Shown here: in pieces, positions 9,231-17,954 of the stretch
How the letters are laid out: each line of letters begins with the position of its first letter
Position numbering within the stretch: the stretch's first letter is position 1
Assembly: GCA_020631215.1 (NCBI GenBank)
Contig: JAHDHS010000014.1
Span: 1-50,336 of the forward strand
DNA length: 50,336 nt
Reading direction: 5' to 3'
Source of the DNA: Hellea sp.
GTDB taxonomy: Bacteria; Pseudomonadota; Alphaproteobacteria; Caulobacterales; Maricaulaceae
Program-made: the position numbers and the translations under genes
Notes under the pieces: generated by a model
Databases searched by the model: none
What the model saw: only the letters and a program-made list of their open reading frames with translations
Told to the model about the DNA's origin: nothing

Positions 9231-9532
9231 ATTTATACGTCGGTCATTCGCTCAAAATTCCCATAGTTTTCCGATTTAAGGAGGGCTTGATGCAAAATGA
9301 ATGTAGAGAAAAAGAACTATCTTTTTAGAACTTTAAGGCACTAATAATCGCGAAATGAGTGATACGCTTAATCAAGCGAAAGTCTAGTTTTCCTTAATAT
9401 GTTTTCTCGAGAAAACAAATTATGCCTCGCACTTTTCGTGTGCAATGTTTTCGTGATTTCAGGTAAGCTCTAGTAAGGGCAAGTAATCAGCGGTAACATC
9501 AATTTTTGAATAGATTAAGATGATTAAGCAAT
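9231..9532. other. Non-coding stretch upstream of the dusA remnant
   Basis: I see no gene here. The last 100 bases resemble the region upstream of the intact dusA: GTGTGCA begins 95 bases before the remnant ATG (9438) and AGCGGTAA begins 44 bases before it (9489). The intact gene has the same words at 97 and 45 bases (20313 and 20365). This supports reading 9533 as a former dusA start with its own leader. Confidence 0.45.
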
Positions 9533-9613
9533 ATGCAGAATAATAATTCATTCACAGTCTCCGTTGCGCCTATGATGGATTGGAGCAACTATTCAATAAA
9601 AACAAAGAGTTAG
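9533..9613 (+). pseudogene. dusA: Truncated dusA 5' end (displaced by integration)
   Basis: A 26-codon frame starts at the ATG at 9533 and reads MQNNNSFTVSVAPMMDWS before diverging and stopping at a TAG. The intact DusA at 20410 begins MQQSQEFRVNVAPMMDWT, so the first 17 or so residues are plainly homologous and the rest is lost. DNA identity is strongest at 9566-9584 versus 20443-20461. Elements that integrate in dusA are known to target this 5' segment and to supply a replacement 5' end. This fragment fits the displaced end of the gene. Confidence 0.8.
9566..9584 (+). repeat. Left att-like core (dusA 5' segment)
   Basis: GCGCCTATGATGGATTGGA matches 20443-20461 at 18 of 19 positions, in direct orientation. 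The last 13 nt (ATGATGGATTGGA) are identical. Similarity stops immediately after this core, as expected at a site-specific recombination junction. Confidence 0.7.
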
Positions 9614-9633
9614 CCTTTCGCGTGTGCAAAATA

Positions 9634-9650
9634 TGTGCAGTACCAGAGAG
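9634..9650 (+). repeat. 17 nt repeat near the left island end
   Basis: TGTGCAGTACCAGAGAG matches TGTGCAGTGCCAGCGAG at 20314-20330 at 15 of 17 positions, same orientation. It lies 50 bp inside the left core, and its partner lies 113 bp outside the right core on the island side. It may be an integrase arm-type site or part of a conserved element end. Confidence 0.45.
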
Positions 9651-9862
9651 TTTATTTCAGGGTAAATCAGGCAAATTCGCCACATTTACAGGTATTTCCA
9701 GGTAGATTGACTCAGTGATTTTATAGAGTGATTTGATCCGCTCTGGGGACATAACGGACACCCGCGTACAGATCTTCCATTACAGTAATTTTCGACTGCA
9801 CGTGAACTAGCTGCGCTACTATTAATTTGACTGCAAGTTTATTTTTAAAGCATAGCTGCATA

Positions 9863-10780
9863 ATGAGATTGCGCCATATAGAAGTTTTTCATGCTGTTTA
9901 CATGACGGGGTCTGTGAGTGGGGGCGCTAGGGCGTTGAATGTTTCGCAGCCTACGGTCAGTAAGGTTCTAAAACATGCCGAAGATCAGCTTGGGTTCAAA
10001 TTATTTGATCGCGAGGGCGGACGGCTGAGTCCGACGGATCGGGGCGTTAAGCTGTTTGAGAAAATTGAACCGCTATTTGAACGGCTGAATGATTTAGACC
10101 GTTTCACGCGTCGCTTGGCGGATGAACGAACCGGCCATCTTCGGTTCGCCATGACTCCTGCATTTGGGCTTGAGGTTGCACCATCGGCGATTGCCGCATT
10201 CTCAAGAGATAATCCTGATGTCACGATTGAGACAGAAACGTTGCATGCTGCGCAGCTGATTAAAGCGATACTAGGTAATGAAATCGATATGGGTTTGGTA
10301 TTTGATGCGCCCAATTCCCCCGGCCTTCAAATTCGAACAATCGGCCAAACGCATTTTGTTTGCATCGCGCCCAAAAAATTTAAAGGCTTGCCAAAACAAG
10401 AACTAAAATTGCAGGATTTGAAAAATCTTCCTTTAATCACTTTAAACCCGAAAAGCGTCCTTGGGCATGTACTAAACAGAAAAATCACTGACGCAGTAAA
10501 ACGTCCGCTAACGCAGCATATCACTGTGGAGACCTATCATTTGGCGAAACGTTTGGTGAAACAAGAGGCCGGGGTTGCAATTATTGATGCCGTGACGGCC
10601 TATTCCGGTGACACATCAAATCTGAGATTTCTCACTGTAGGTGGGATGGAAAATATCAATGTCGATATTGTCACTCGTTTAAATGAGCCAATTGCGAAAA
10701 TCGGCTCTGACTTTGAAAAGAGACTTAAAAAATCCCTTGCTGATTGCAATTCCAAGGCCATACGAAGCGCGTCTAAGTAA
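9863..10780 (+). CDS. LysR-family transcriptional regulator
   Basis: The N-terminal winged helix-turn-helix is typical (LRHIEVFHAVYMTGSVSGGA, then LNVSQPTVSKVLKHAEDQLG, residues 2-46 from this start), followed by a periplasmic-binding-protein-like effector domain. The frame extends upstream to 9827, but family members start with M(R/K)LRHIEVF, so the ATG at 9863 is preferred. It precedes the TonB receptor and the D-amino-acid operon on the same strand, and a LysR-box-like palindrome lies in the 118 bp between this gene and the receptor. Control of the island's catabolic genes by an amino-acid-like effector is the likely role. Confidence 0.9.
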   Translation: MRLRHIEVFHAVYMTGSVSGGARALNVSQPTVSKVLKHAEDQLGFKLFDREGGRLSPTDRGVKLFEKIEPLFERLNDLDRFTRRLADERTGHLRFAMTPAFGLEVAPSAIAAFSRDNPDVTIETETLHAAQLIKAILGNEIDMGLVFDAPNSPGLQIRTIGQTHFVCIAPKKFKGLPKQELKLQDLKNLPLITLNPKSVLGHVLNRKITDAVKRPLTQHITVETYHLAKRLVKQEAGVAIIDAVTAYSGDTSNLRFLTVGGMENINVDIVTRLNEPIAKIGSDFEKRLKKSLADCNSKAIRSASK

Positions 10781-10799
10781 TTTTACAATATGTGCTCGT

Positions 10800-10818
10800 G
10801 TATAGATGCGGGCTATAC
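10800..10818. promoter_or_regulatory. LysR-box-like operator upstream of the TonB receptor
   Basis: GTATAG (10800-10805) and CTATAC (10813-10818) form a perfect 6 bp inverted repeat with a 7 bp spacer. The inner part is ATAG-N7-CTAT, which fits the T-N11-A LysR recognition consensus. It sits 20 bp after the LysR stop and 81 bp before the receptor start. Confidence 0.6.
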
Positions 10819-10898
10819 CTCGACAAGCTATTAGAAATTGCCATATCCGTGCAACCTAGTTTAGCAAGTCAAGATAAACATCATCAAAGGGGATTCTG

Positions 10899-13841
10899 AT
10901 GAGCCACAGGCACATTTCGACAAAATTGTTACTTTCAACCGCTATCATGATCATAAGCGCCAACGCGGCCGCGCAAACGGCCCAAGAGCCGACCGAGGAT
11001 GAGATAATCGTAGTCGGTACGCAAATCAAAGGCGCGGATATTGCGGGCATACTCCCCGTTACGTCATTGGGCGAAGCCGACATTGAAGTCACCGGAGCGG
11101 TTAGCGGGGATGAACTCTTAGAGTCTGTTCCCCAGCTCGGGGATGTTTCATTTCGGGAGGGCCGTTTTTCAGGTGTGAATGGAGCGCGCGGTGATGTAGG
11201 CTCTATCAACCTCCGTTCAATTGGGACGGGAAATACGCTGGTTTTGCTCAATGGTCGTCGCCTCGTATTACACCCCGGTACTCAAGCCGAGGATTTGGTT
11301 CCCGTTGTTTCCGTAAACTCAAACTCTTTGCCGGTCACAGGTATTAAAAGATTAGAAGTGCTTCGCGATGGTGCGGCGGCGATTTATGGTACTGATGCCG
11401 TCGCAGGCGTCATCAACACGATTTTGGATGATGATTATGACGGGGCTCAGGTCAGCCTACAATACGGGTTCTCAGAGGGCACAAGCCTGAACGAGACGAC
11501 CGGCACATTTAAGTGGGGTAAGGACTTCAATGACGGCAGAACCAATTTTTCTGTATTCGGTAATTTCCTAACCCGAAACGGGATGCCAGCAACAGACCTT
11601 AGAAACTCCGCATCCGAAGATCTAAGACCTTTCTTTGAAGGAACCGACCAAGACATAGACGGTGTCATCAATACGAGACTTCGGAACCTATCTGGCCAAA
11701 CGCAATTTGGTGAGTTTCGTGCACCGTCCGGAACCATTCCTGGAGTAGGGGACAATGATTTCCACATTCAACCTGATAGTATTGGTGGGTGTGCCATTGA
11801 GCTTCCGGGTGCTGTATGTCTGGATAATGGGGCAACGATTGATACAGCTTTGCGTTTGGATCGTGCGCGCTATCGCGATATTGTTGGCGATACAGACCGC
11901 TACAACATTTTTGGTTTTCTCAATCATGAGATGAATAATGGCATGGAGTTTTTTGGAGAGGCCTCATACTACCATTCAGACTACACTCGCAGCCGTGAAA
12001 GCGCGGCTATTCTTTCAAGTAACAGATTCCATGTTTCAGAAGATTCTTTCTACAATCCAGTCGGCCTGGATTTGCAAATTCGGGATTATCGGCCCCTTGA
12101 TACAGGGCGGCGCAATGTGAATGTAAAAGGTGACAGTTTCCGCGTGCTTGGCGGACTACGTGGTGATTGGGGGAATTGGGACTGGGAAGCGGCGGCGTTG
12201 TTCTCGCAGGCAAAAACAAAAGACCGTACAAATCGCATTAGTAATACTTTGTTCCAGCAGGCTATTAACCGCACGGATGCTTCCGCCTACAATATTTTTG
12301 GCGGTGGGAATCCTATCGATACAAACGCAACTAATTTTTCTAATCCGCAATCGACCATTGATACGTTTATGGTCGATGTAAAACGTGATGGTACGACAGA
12401 ATTAGGACTGGCTGACTTTAAGATTTCAACGCCAACGCTTTTCTCGATGTCTGGCGGAGATGTAGGTGCGGCGATGGGTATCGAGTGGCGTCATCAATCC
12501 TTTAAGGATGACAGAGATGATCGTCTGGACGGGACAATAACTTTCACAGATAGTGTGACAGGCGGTACAAATCTAAGTGATGTTTTAGGATCGAGCCCAT
12601 CTCCAGACACAAAAGGGTCAAGGGATGTTTTCTCAGCTTTCGTGGAGTTGGCCATACCATTGGTGAGTGAAGAGATGGAAGTGCCTTTGGTGCACTCTTT
12701 TGATGTCCAATTGGCAGCCCGTGCGGAGAGTTACTCTGATGTGGGTGATGTTCTTAAGCCCAAGGTCGCAGCGTCTTGGCATCTTATTCCAGAGTTCTCA
12801 ATTCGCGGGGCTTATTCGGAAGGCTTCAGGGCGCCGAACCTAGAGCAAATCAACGCCGAGGGAATTCGCCGAGTCAATGGTGGCCGGGAAGATTGGATAG
12901 TATGTGAAGCCATAGCTCGGGCCAATAGTACAGCGTTTGATACCGGGGATTGCGATGGCAATTCAGTTGAAAGCGTGAGAAGCGGCGGTCCGGAACTTAA
13001 ACCTGAGACCAACACTAACTTTTCTCTGGGAGCCGTTGTAGAACCTTTCGAGGGCCTGACTCTAACGGCAGACTATTGGCATATTAAACAGAAAAATATT
13101 GTTGGTATTTTTGGTGATCAAAATCAGTTGTCACTGGATTATCTCCTCCGTTTGCAAGGCAGCTCAAACCCAAATGTGATTCGGGAAGATCCTGACCAGG
13201 ATACTATTGATACTTTCGACGCGGCTAATTTGACGCCTGCTGGCGATATTTTGGAAGTGCGCGATCCATATTCCAACCTTTTCCCGCGTGATATTAAAGG
13301 GATGGATTTTGGCGCTTACTACGATTTTGAAATCGACAATATTGGTGAATTTAATCTGAAAGTGAATGCCGCCAGATTGAAGAAATTCTTCCAAACTCCA
13401 GACCCAATATCGCAGTCTATCATTGATGCAGTGGACGCCGGCACTCTGAACTCAGCGGTTGAGGTCGCAAGTTCGGAAAGCCTAATCCGTCAAAATCGCC
13501 GCCCAAAATGGCGCTGGACGGCTTCCGCGCGTTGGGAGAATAACGGATGGGGCGCCGGGGCGTTTTACCGTTATGTTGGAGATGTCGTCGACACGAGTAC
13601 AGAGTTTAGGGATTATCCTGTCTTGGAAGTTCCATCTTTCAAGACACTTAGCTTATATGGTGAATATACATTCGAAGAGGAAGAACACGGAATTTTCGAA
13701 GACGTCAGGTTGCGCTTCGGTGTTCGGAATGTGGGCGATAAAAAACCCCCGGTCGCGGATGAATTTGCTCGAGGCTATTTTGTTGGCCTTCATTCAAATC
13801 GTGGGCGCTACTGGTATGGCAGCGTTAGGAAAACTTTTTAG
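10899..13841 (+). CDS. TonB-dependent outer-membrane receptor (large)
   Basis: A 980-residue receptor. It has a signal peptide (residues 1-26, ending ANAAAQ), a TonB-box-like DEIIVVGTQI near residue 33, a plug domain with LRSIGTGNTLVLLNGRRLVL near residue 107 and VLRDGAAAIYGTDAVAGVIN near residue 155, and a long barrel ending in a terminal aromatic (SVRKTF). The ATG has AAAGGGG 7 nt upstream. The plug motifs match the large proteobacterial receptor group that often serves peptides or oligosaccharides. Position between the LysR gene and the D-amino-acid operon suggests it brings the operon's peptide or N-acyl amino-acid substrate across the outer membrane. A strong hairpin separates it from the operon, so the two may be transcribed unequally. 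Confidence 0.92.
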   Translation: MSHRHISTKLLLSTAIMIISANAAAQTAQEPTEDEIIVVGTQIKGADIAGILPVTSLGEADIEVTGAVSGDELLESVPQLGDVSFREGRFSGVNGARGDVGSINLRSIGTGNTLVLLNGRRLVLHPGTQAEDLVPVVSVNSNSLPVTGIKRLEVLRDGAAAIYGTDAVAGVINTILDDDYDGAQVSLQYGFSEGTSLNETTGTFKWGKDFNDGRTNFSVFGNFLTRNGMPATDLRNSASEDLRPFFEGTDQDIDGVINTRLRNLSGQTQFGEFRAPSGTIPGVGDNDFHIQPDSIGGCAIELPGAVCLDNGATIDTALRLDRARYRDIVGDTDRYNIFGFLNHEMNNGMEFFGEASYYHSDYTRSRESAAILSSNRFHVSEDSFYNPVGLDLQIRDYRPLDTGRRNVNVKGDSFRVLGGLRGDWGNWDWEAAALFSQAKTKDRTNRISNTLFQQAINRTDASAYNIFGGGNPIDTNATNFSNPQSTIDTFMVDVKRDGTTELGLADFKISTPTLFSMSGGDVGAAMGIEWRHQSFKDDRDDRLDGTITFTDSVTGGTNLSDVLGSSPSPDTKGSRDVFSAFVELAIPLVSEEMEVPLVHSFDVQLAARAESYSDVGDVLKPKVAASWHLIPEFSIRGAYSEGFRAPNLEQINAEGIRRVNGGREDWIVCEAIARANSTAFDTGDCDGNSVESVRSGGPELKPETNTNFSLGAVVEPFEGLTLTADYWHIKQKNIVGIFGDQNQLSLDYLLRLQGSSNPNVIREDPDQDTIDTFDAANLTPAGDILEVRDPYSNLFPRDIKGMDFGAYYDFEIDNIGEFNLKVNAARLKKFFQTPDPISQSIIDAVDAGTLNSAVEVASSESLIRQNRRPKWRWTASARWENNGWGAGAFYRYVGDVVDTSTEFRDYPVLEVPSFKTLSLYGEYTFEEEEHGIFEDVRLRFGVRNVGDKKPPVADEFARGYFVGLHSNRGRYWYGSVRKTF

Positions 13842-13853
13842 AACCTAGACTTG

Positions 13854-13879
13854 TTTGAGCGGACGTCTGTCCGCTCAAA
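13854..13879 (+). terminator. Strong hairpin after the receptor gene (possible attenuating terminator)
   Basis: TTTGAGCGGAC (13854-13864) pairs perfectly with GTCCGCTCAAA (13869-13879) around a 4 nt loop. There is no clear T tract, so it may be a weak terminator or an RNA-processing or stabilising stem between the receptor and the downstream operon. Confidence 0.5.
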
Positions 13880-13933
13880 AACTGCTCTCGAATTTCGGAG
13901 AGACGGATACTGGCTTGTCTAAAATCAGGATAA

Positions 13934-15157
13934 ATGATGAGAATATATGTTCTAGGGGCAGGTGTTGTGGGGGTTACGACCGCCTATACACTTGCTTGCT
14001 TAGGACATGACGTCAGCATAATTGACAAGGCAGAAGATGTTGCCATGGGTGCCAGCTGGGCCAATGGCGCGCAGCTGTCATTTAGCTATACGGATCCGCT
14101 TGCGAGCCCGGCCACGCTGAAGAAACTTCCGGCTTATCTGCTAGGATTAGACCCTGCGACACAGTTAAGGCTTTCCGCCAATCCGGAATATATTCGCTGG
14201 GGTCTATTATTTCTCCGTAACTGCCTGCCGGATCGGTTCAGAGTGAATAAATCGGAACGGTTAAAGCTGGCTGAATTGTCTGAGGTTGTTTTTAAAAACT
14301 TCAGAGATGAATTCCCCAAGGGGGCGTTAAAGCAGACCGGAAAAGGTAAGCTCGTGATCGCCCAAACGGACCAAGAGCTACAGGCGATGAAAACCAAGCC
14401 TCAATTCATTGATCGAGATGAATGCCTAGGGGCAGTCCCCAGCCTGCGCCATTGGACAGGTGATCTCAAAGGCGGTCTCTTTGCAGAGGAAGACCTAGCT
14501 CTTGACACACAGATTTATTGCCGGGCTTTCAAACAGATATTGATTCAAAAATGGGATACACAGTTTTACTTTGAAGAAACAGTCAAGATTGTGTCCCCGC
14601 AAAGTGATGGAACGCAGATTATCATTACGGACAAAACCGAACATCGATCTGATAGTGTGATTGTTTGCCTTGGAAATGATCCTAAACCACTCCTGCGTCC
14701 TTTGGGCTTACGCCTGCCGCTCTATCCTATTCAGGGTTACAGCCTGACCCTCCCAACAACACCAGACTCTCCGGTTATGAGTGTAACAGACCTAAAGTCC
14801 AAAATGGTTTATGCCAATTTAGGGGACAAAATGCGAATTGCAGGTTTTGTTGATGCCAATCAAAAAACGGACCGTATTGAAGACAGGCTTACACTCCTAA
14901 AAACCACCGCACAAAAAAACTGGCCGAATGTAGCCGATTTTGACGGACCAATCACTCAATGGACGAATGCTCGCCCAATGATGCCATCTGGTGTCCCTGT
15001 AATTAGACAGACAAAAACCAAAGGCATTTATTTGAATTTGGGTCATGGATCGCTTGGCTATACTTTTGCGGCTGGAAGTGCCAAGAAAATTGCAACAATG
15101 ATTGGTCATGCGCGAAAAAACACAGCGATAACTGGGGGGTCACACCATGCGGCATAA
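13934..15157 (+). CDS. DadA-like FAD-dependent D-amino-acid dehydrogenase
   Basis: A 407-residue flavoprotein of the DAO/DadA family, which oxidatively deaminates D-amino acids to 2-oxo acids at the membrane. The FAD-binding Rossmann motif GAGVVGVTTAYTLA is at residues 8-21, followed by the acidic residue D31. The family pattern GASWANGAQLSFSYTDPLASP (near residues 39-59) and the C-terminal HGSLGYTFAAGSAKKIA are also present. Two ATG codons (13934 and 13937) follow AGGA. It opens a four-gene operon and overlaps the carboxypeptidase gene by 11 bp. With the deacylase and symporter it would be the final step, oxidising the released D-amino acid. Proline or another secondary amine is an alternative substrate. 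Confidence 0.85.
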   Translation: MMRIYVLGAGVVGVTTAYTLACLGHDVSIIDKAEDVAMGASWANGAQLSFSYTDPLASPATLKKLPAYLLGLDPATQLRLSANPEYIRWGLLFLRNCLPDRFRVNKSERLKLAELSEVVFKNFRDEFPKGALKQTGKGKLVIAQTDQELQAMKTKPQFIDRDECLGAVPSLRHWTGDLKGGLFAEEDLALDTQIYCRAFKQILIQKWDTQFYFEETVKIVSPQSDGTQIIITDKTEHRSDSVIVCLGNDPKPLLRPLGLRLPLYPIQGYSLTLPTTPDSPVMSVTDLKSKMVYANLGDKMRIAGFVDANQKTDRIEDRLTLLKTTAQKNWPNVADFDGPITQWTNARPMMPSGVPVIRQTKTKGIYLNLGHGSLGYTFAAGSAKKIATMIGHARKNTAITGGSHHAA

Positions 15158-16397
15158 ACACAAGATTTTTAGACTTGGAATAGGTTTGTGCGCCGGTTTG
15201 GTCTTTGCGTCATGCCAAACAGTTCCGAGCAGTTCTGTGGCCAAATCCGAATTGCCACCTAAAACATCTGCGCCCTTTTGTGAAAATGATATGGCCATCA
15301 TTCGTGCCGACTATAAGACGGCCCGGCTCAATGGCTGTGATGTAAAGTCAGACAGCCATTTTGCTTTTACAATCCGTCCAGAAAAGAAAACGGATCCGCA
15401 AGGCCAGCCGATCAATGACAGCCCTTGGTATGGTTTTAGGGTTGATCCGAAACAGGCCGGAACGATGCGTGTCTCTCTAAATTACGAAAATGGACGGCAT
15501 CGCTACCAGCCAAAGATTAGCTATGACGGTATTAACTGGACTCTTTTGTCGGGTTCTGAAAAACCCAAAAAACGCACTCCCAGAGAAGAGCTGCGCATAA
15601 AGTTGGACGGTAGACCGTTTTTAATCTCTGCACAGGAAGCGTTCACATCGGCCGCTCATGACGCATGGACAGAAGAAATTGCCAATCGGGAACATGTCAC
15701 CCAATCCACAATCGGACAGTCCAAAGATGGGTATCCTATAAAAATGCTCGAGGTCAAAACTGACGCCAGTAAAAATAAGCCCTATGTCGTTTGGATCGGC
15801 CGGCAGCATCCGCCCGAAGTAACGGGCGCATTGGCTTTGATTCCTTTTACGGAAAAAGTCTTGGATGGCAGTGAGTTGTCTGAAAAGTTTCTTGATTACT
15901 TCAATATTCTGATTGTTCCGATGGTCAATCCTGATGGCGTGAAGGATGGGCATTGGAGATTTAATAAGGGCGGTATCGATTTAAACAGGGATTGGGGGCC
16001 ATTTTCTCAACCCGAAACCCAGGCTGTTAAATCCGCTTTTCATCGGTTTGAGACGGGCCAAGACAGAATTGTCTTCTTTCTAGATTTTCATTCTACATGG
16101 CGCAATTTGCTTTACACGCAGGCCGATGATGAGCCAACTACACCGCCCATGTTTGCGCGCGACTGGCTAAAGGCAGTTGATGACCGTCTGGATGATGATG
16201 TCTACGTCTTTACGCGCGAAGCCCGCCATAATTCCGGTAAACCAATTTCAAAGAATTACATGTATGACACCTATGGGATATCAGCAATCACCTATGAAGT
16301 CGGCGACCACACACCCCGCAGCGCCATCAAAATGTCTGCCGAAGTTTTCGCGGAGGAAATGATGAGGTTGCTGCTTGAGTATGAGGCAGGCCAGTGA
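15147..16397 (+). CDS. M14-family zinc carboxypeptidase, predicted lipoprotein
   Basis: Residues 1-22 form a signal peptide ending before C23 (VFASC), giving a likely lipoprotein in the periplasm or outer membrane. Residues about 45-145 resemble the beta-sandwich domain that precedes the catalytic domain in cytosolic-carboxypeptidase-like M14 proteins (SPWYGFRV; RYQPKISYDGINW). The zinc ligands H221 and E224 lie in QHPPE, the third ligand is H315 in DFHSTW, and the catalytic glutamate is E384 in TYEVGD. It should remove C-terminal residues from imported peptides, possibly gamma-linked glutamates as in other members of this branch. It overlaps the genes on both sides (11 bp and 4 bp). Confidence 0.87.
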   Translation: MRHKHKIFRLGIGLCAGLVFASCQTVPSSSVAKSELPPKTSAPFCENDMAIIRADYKTARLNGCDVKSDSHFAFTIRPEKKTDPQGQPINDSPWYGFRVDPKQAGTMRVSLNYENGRHRYQPKISYDGINWTLLSGSEKPKKRTPREELRIKLDGRPFLISAQEAFTSAAHDAWTEEIANREHVTQSTIGQSKDGYPIKMLEVKTDASKNKPYVVWIGRQHPPEVTGALALIPFTEKVLDGSELSEKFLDYFNILIVPMVNPDGVKDGHWRFNKGGIDLNRDWGPFSQPETQAVKSAFHRFETGQDRIVFFLDFHSTWRNLLYTQADDEPTTPPMFARDWLKAVDDRLDDDVYVFTREARHNSGKPISKNYMYDTYGISAITYEVGDHTPRSAIKMSAEVFAEEMMRLLLEYEAGQ

Positions 16398-17944
16398 AGC
16401 AGCTAGCCTCGTTTTTTATGCTTGGCTTGGTGGCCTGCGCGCCAGCCTTAGAGGCAGACTACCACATCCAAAATGGACAAGTTTTTTTTGGCGATAATAC
16501 ACGTTCTAAGGCTTATGATATTGCAATTAAAAATGATGAGATAATTTATGTTGGGAAGCCAAGAAAAATTAAGGCGGTACAATCACTCGACGCCGCTGGA
16601 TTTTATATTGTACCTGGCTTCATTGATCCTCACACTCATAGCTTGTCAGAACTTACATCAAATAGCGCTGACATACGCTCCAATGCCAATTATCTATTTC
16701 AAGGTGTAACGACTGTTTTCAATGGAAATGATGGGTTTGGCGACCCCGATATCTTAGATCAAATTCAGCGGTTAGAAGAGGGGGGTATTGGAACGAATAC
16801 GGCTCTATTTATCGGACATGGCGCTTTGCGTAAGTCCGTAATGGGGGGTGAGAAACGTCCGCCCAGAAATGATGAAATGGATGCGATGAAAAAGGCCGTT
16901 TCTGATGGCATGAGGGCCGGGGCACTCGGTCTCTCAACAGGGCTTTTTTATGCACCTGGTAGCTTTTCTGAAACGGATGAGGTTACTGAACTTGCAAAAG
17001 TTGTTTCGGAATATGGGGGCATATATGACAGCCATGTACGCGATGAAGCGACTTATAATATTGGTCTCGAAGCGGCTGTCGGCGAGGTTATTCAGATCGC
17101 GCGAGATGCTAATATTCCAGCTAATATCGCTCACATCAAAGCCTTGGGTGTGGATGTCTGGGGCAAAAGTGACGCCATAATTGCAAAGGTTGAAACGGCC
17201 CGGTCCTCGGGTCTTGAAATAACTGCAGATCAATATCCATGGCAAGCATCAGGCACACGTATTTCAAATGCCTTACTGCCGAGGTGGGTGAAAGCGGGCT
17301 CACGAGACGATTATATGCGGAGATTGAATGACCCGGCTCTTCGCGAGAAGATACAGCTAGAGACAGCAGAAAATCTTCGCAAGCGGGGCGGCTCCGAGGC
17401 AGTCTTGATCACACAAAATAATCCAGAATGGCAAGGCCTCACATTAGAGGAAGTTGCCAAGAAAAATGGCCGAACCGCTGTGGATATGGCGATTGATATT
17501 GCACGGCAAGATGATGCGCGCATTGCATCCTTCAATATGGATATGGATGACATTGAAAATTTCATGGTTCAGGATTGGGTGATGACCAGCTCTGATGGCA
17601 GTACGGGCCACCCGCGCAAATATGCCAGCTATCCGAAAAAATATCGTGATTATATAATTAAAAGAAAGCTGATGTCAGTAGAGACATTTATCTACCGCAG
17701 CAGCGGACTTGTCGCAGATACGTTTAACCTGTGCGGACGTGGATATCTTCGGGAAGGTTATAAAGCTGATATTGCCATCATAGACCCAGAGAGCTTTGCG
17801 CCGGGTGCAGATTTTCAAAACCCGGCTGTGCTTGCGCATGGGGTTGAGTATGTTTTCGTCAATGGGCAGGTCGTCATTTCTAATGGGCAATTAAAACCTG
17901 CGTTGCCGGGCAAAGTACTTAAGCGGTGTGAGCGGAATGAGTGA
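16394..17944 (+). CDS. N-acyl-D-amino-acid deacylase (D-aminoacylase), predicted lipoprotein
   Basis: An amidohydrolase-superfamily enzyme of 516 residues that cleaves the acyl group from N-acyl-D-amino acids. A short signal peptide ends at a good lipobox (LVAC, C15). The metal-binding DPHTHS motif is at residues 78-83, DSHVRDE and NIAHIKALG follow, and TSSDGSTGHPR carries the late catalytic aspartate. The C-terminus holds the usual GYLREGYKADIAIIDP element. The start is GTG, overlapping the previous stop by 4 bp (GTGA). Most D-aminoacylases are cytoplasmic, so the lipobox is notable and would place deacylation outside the inner membrane, matching the lipoprotein carboxypeptidase beside it. 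Confidence 0.88.
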   Translation: MKQLASFFMLGLVACAPALEADYHIQNGQVFFGDNTRSKAYDIAIKNDEIIYVGKPRKIKAVQSLDAAGFYIVPGFIDPHTHSLSELTSNSADIRSNANYLFQGVTTVFNGNDGFGDPDILDQIQRLEEGGIGTNTALFIGHGALRKSVMGGEKRPPRNDEMDAMKKAVSDGMRAGALGLSTGLFYAPGSFSETDEVTELAKVVSEYGGIYDSHVRDEATYNIGLEAAVGEVIQIARDANIPANIAHIKALGVDVWGKSDAIIAKVETARSSGLEITADQYPWQASGTRISNALLPRWVKAGSRDDYMRRLNDPALREKIQLETAENLRKRGGSEAVLITQNNPEWQGLTLEEVAKKNGRTAVDMAIDIARQDDARIASFNMDMDDIENFMVQDWVMTSSDGSTGHPRKYASYPKKYRDYIIKRKLMSVETFIYRSSGLVADTFNLCGRGYLREGYKADIAIIDPESFAPGADFQNPAVLAHGVEYVFVNGQVVISNGQLKPALPGKVLKRCERNE

Positions 17945-17954
17945 GAGGTATTAG

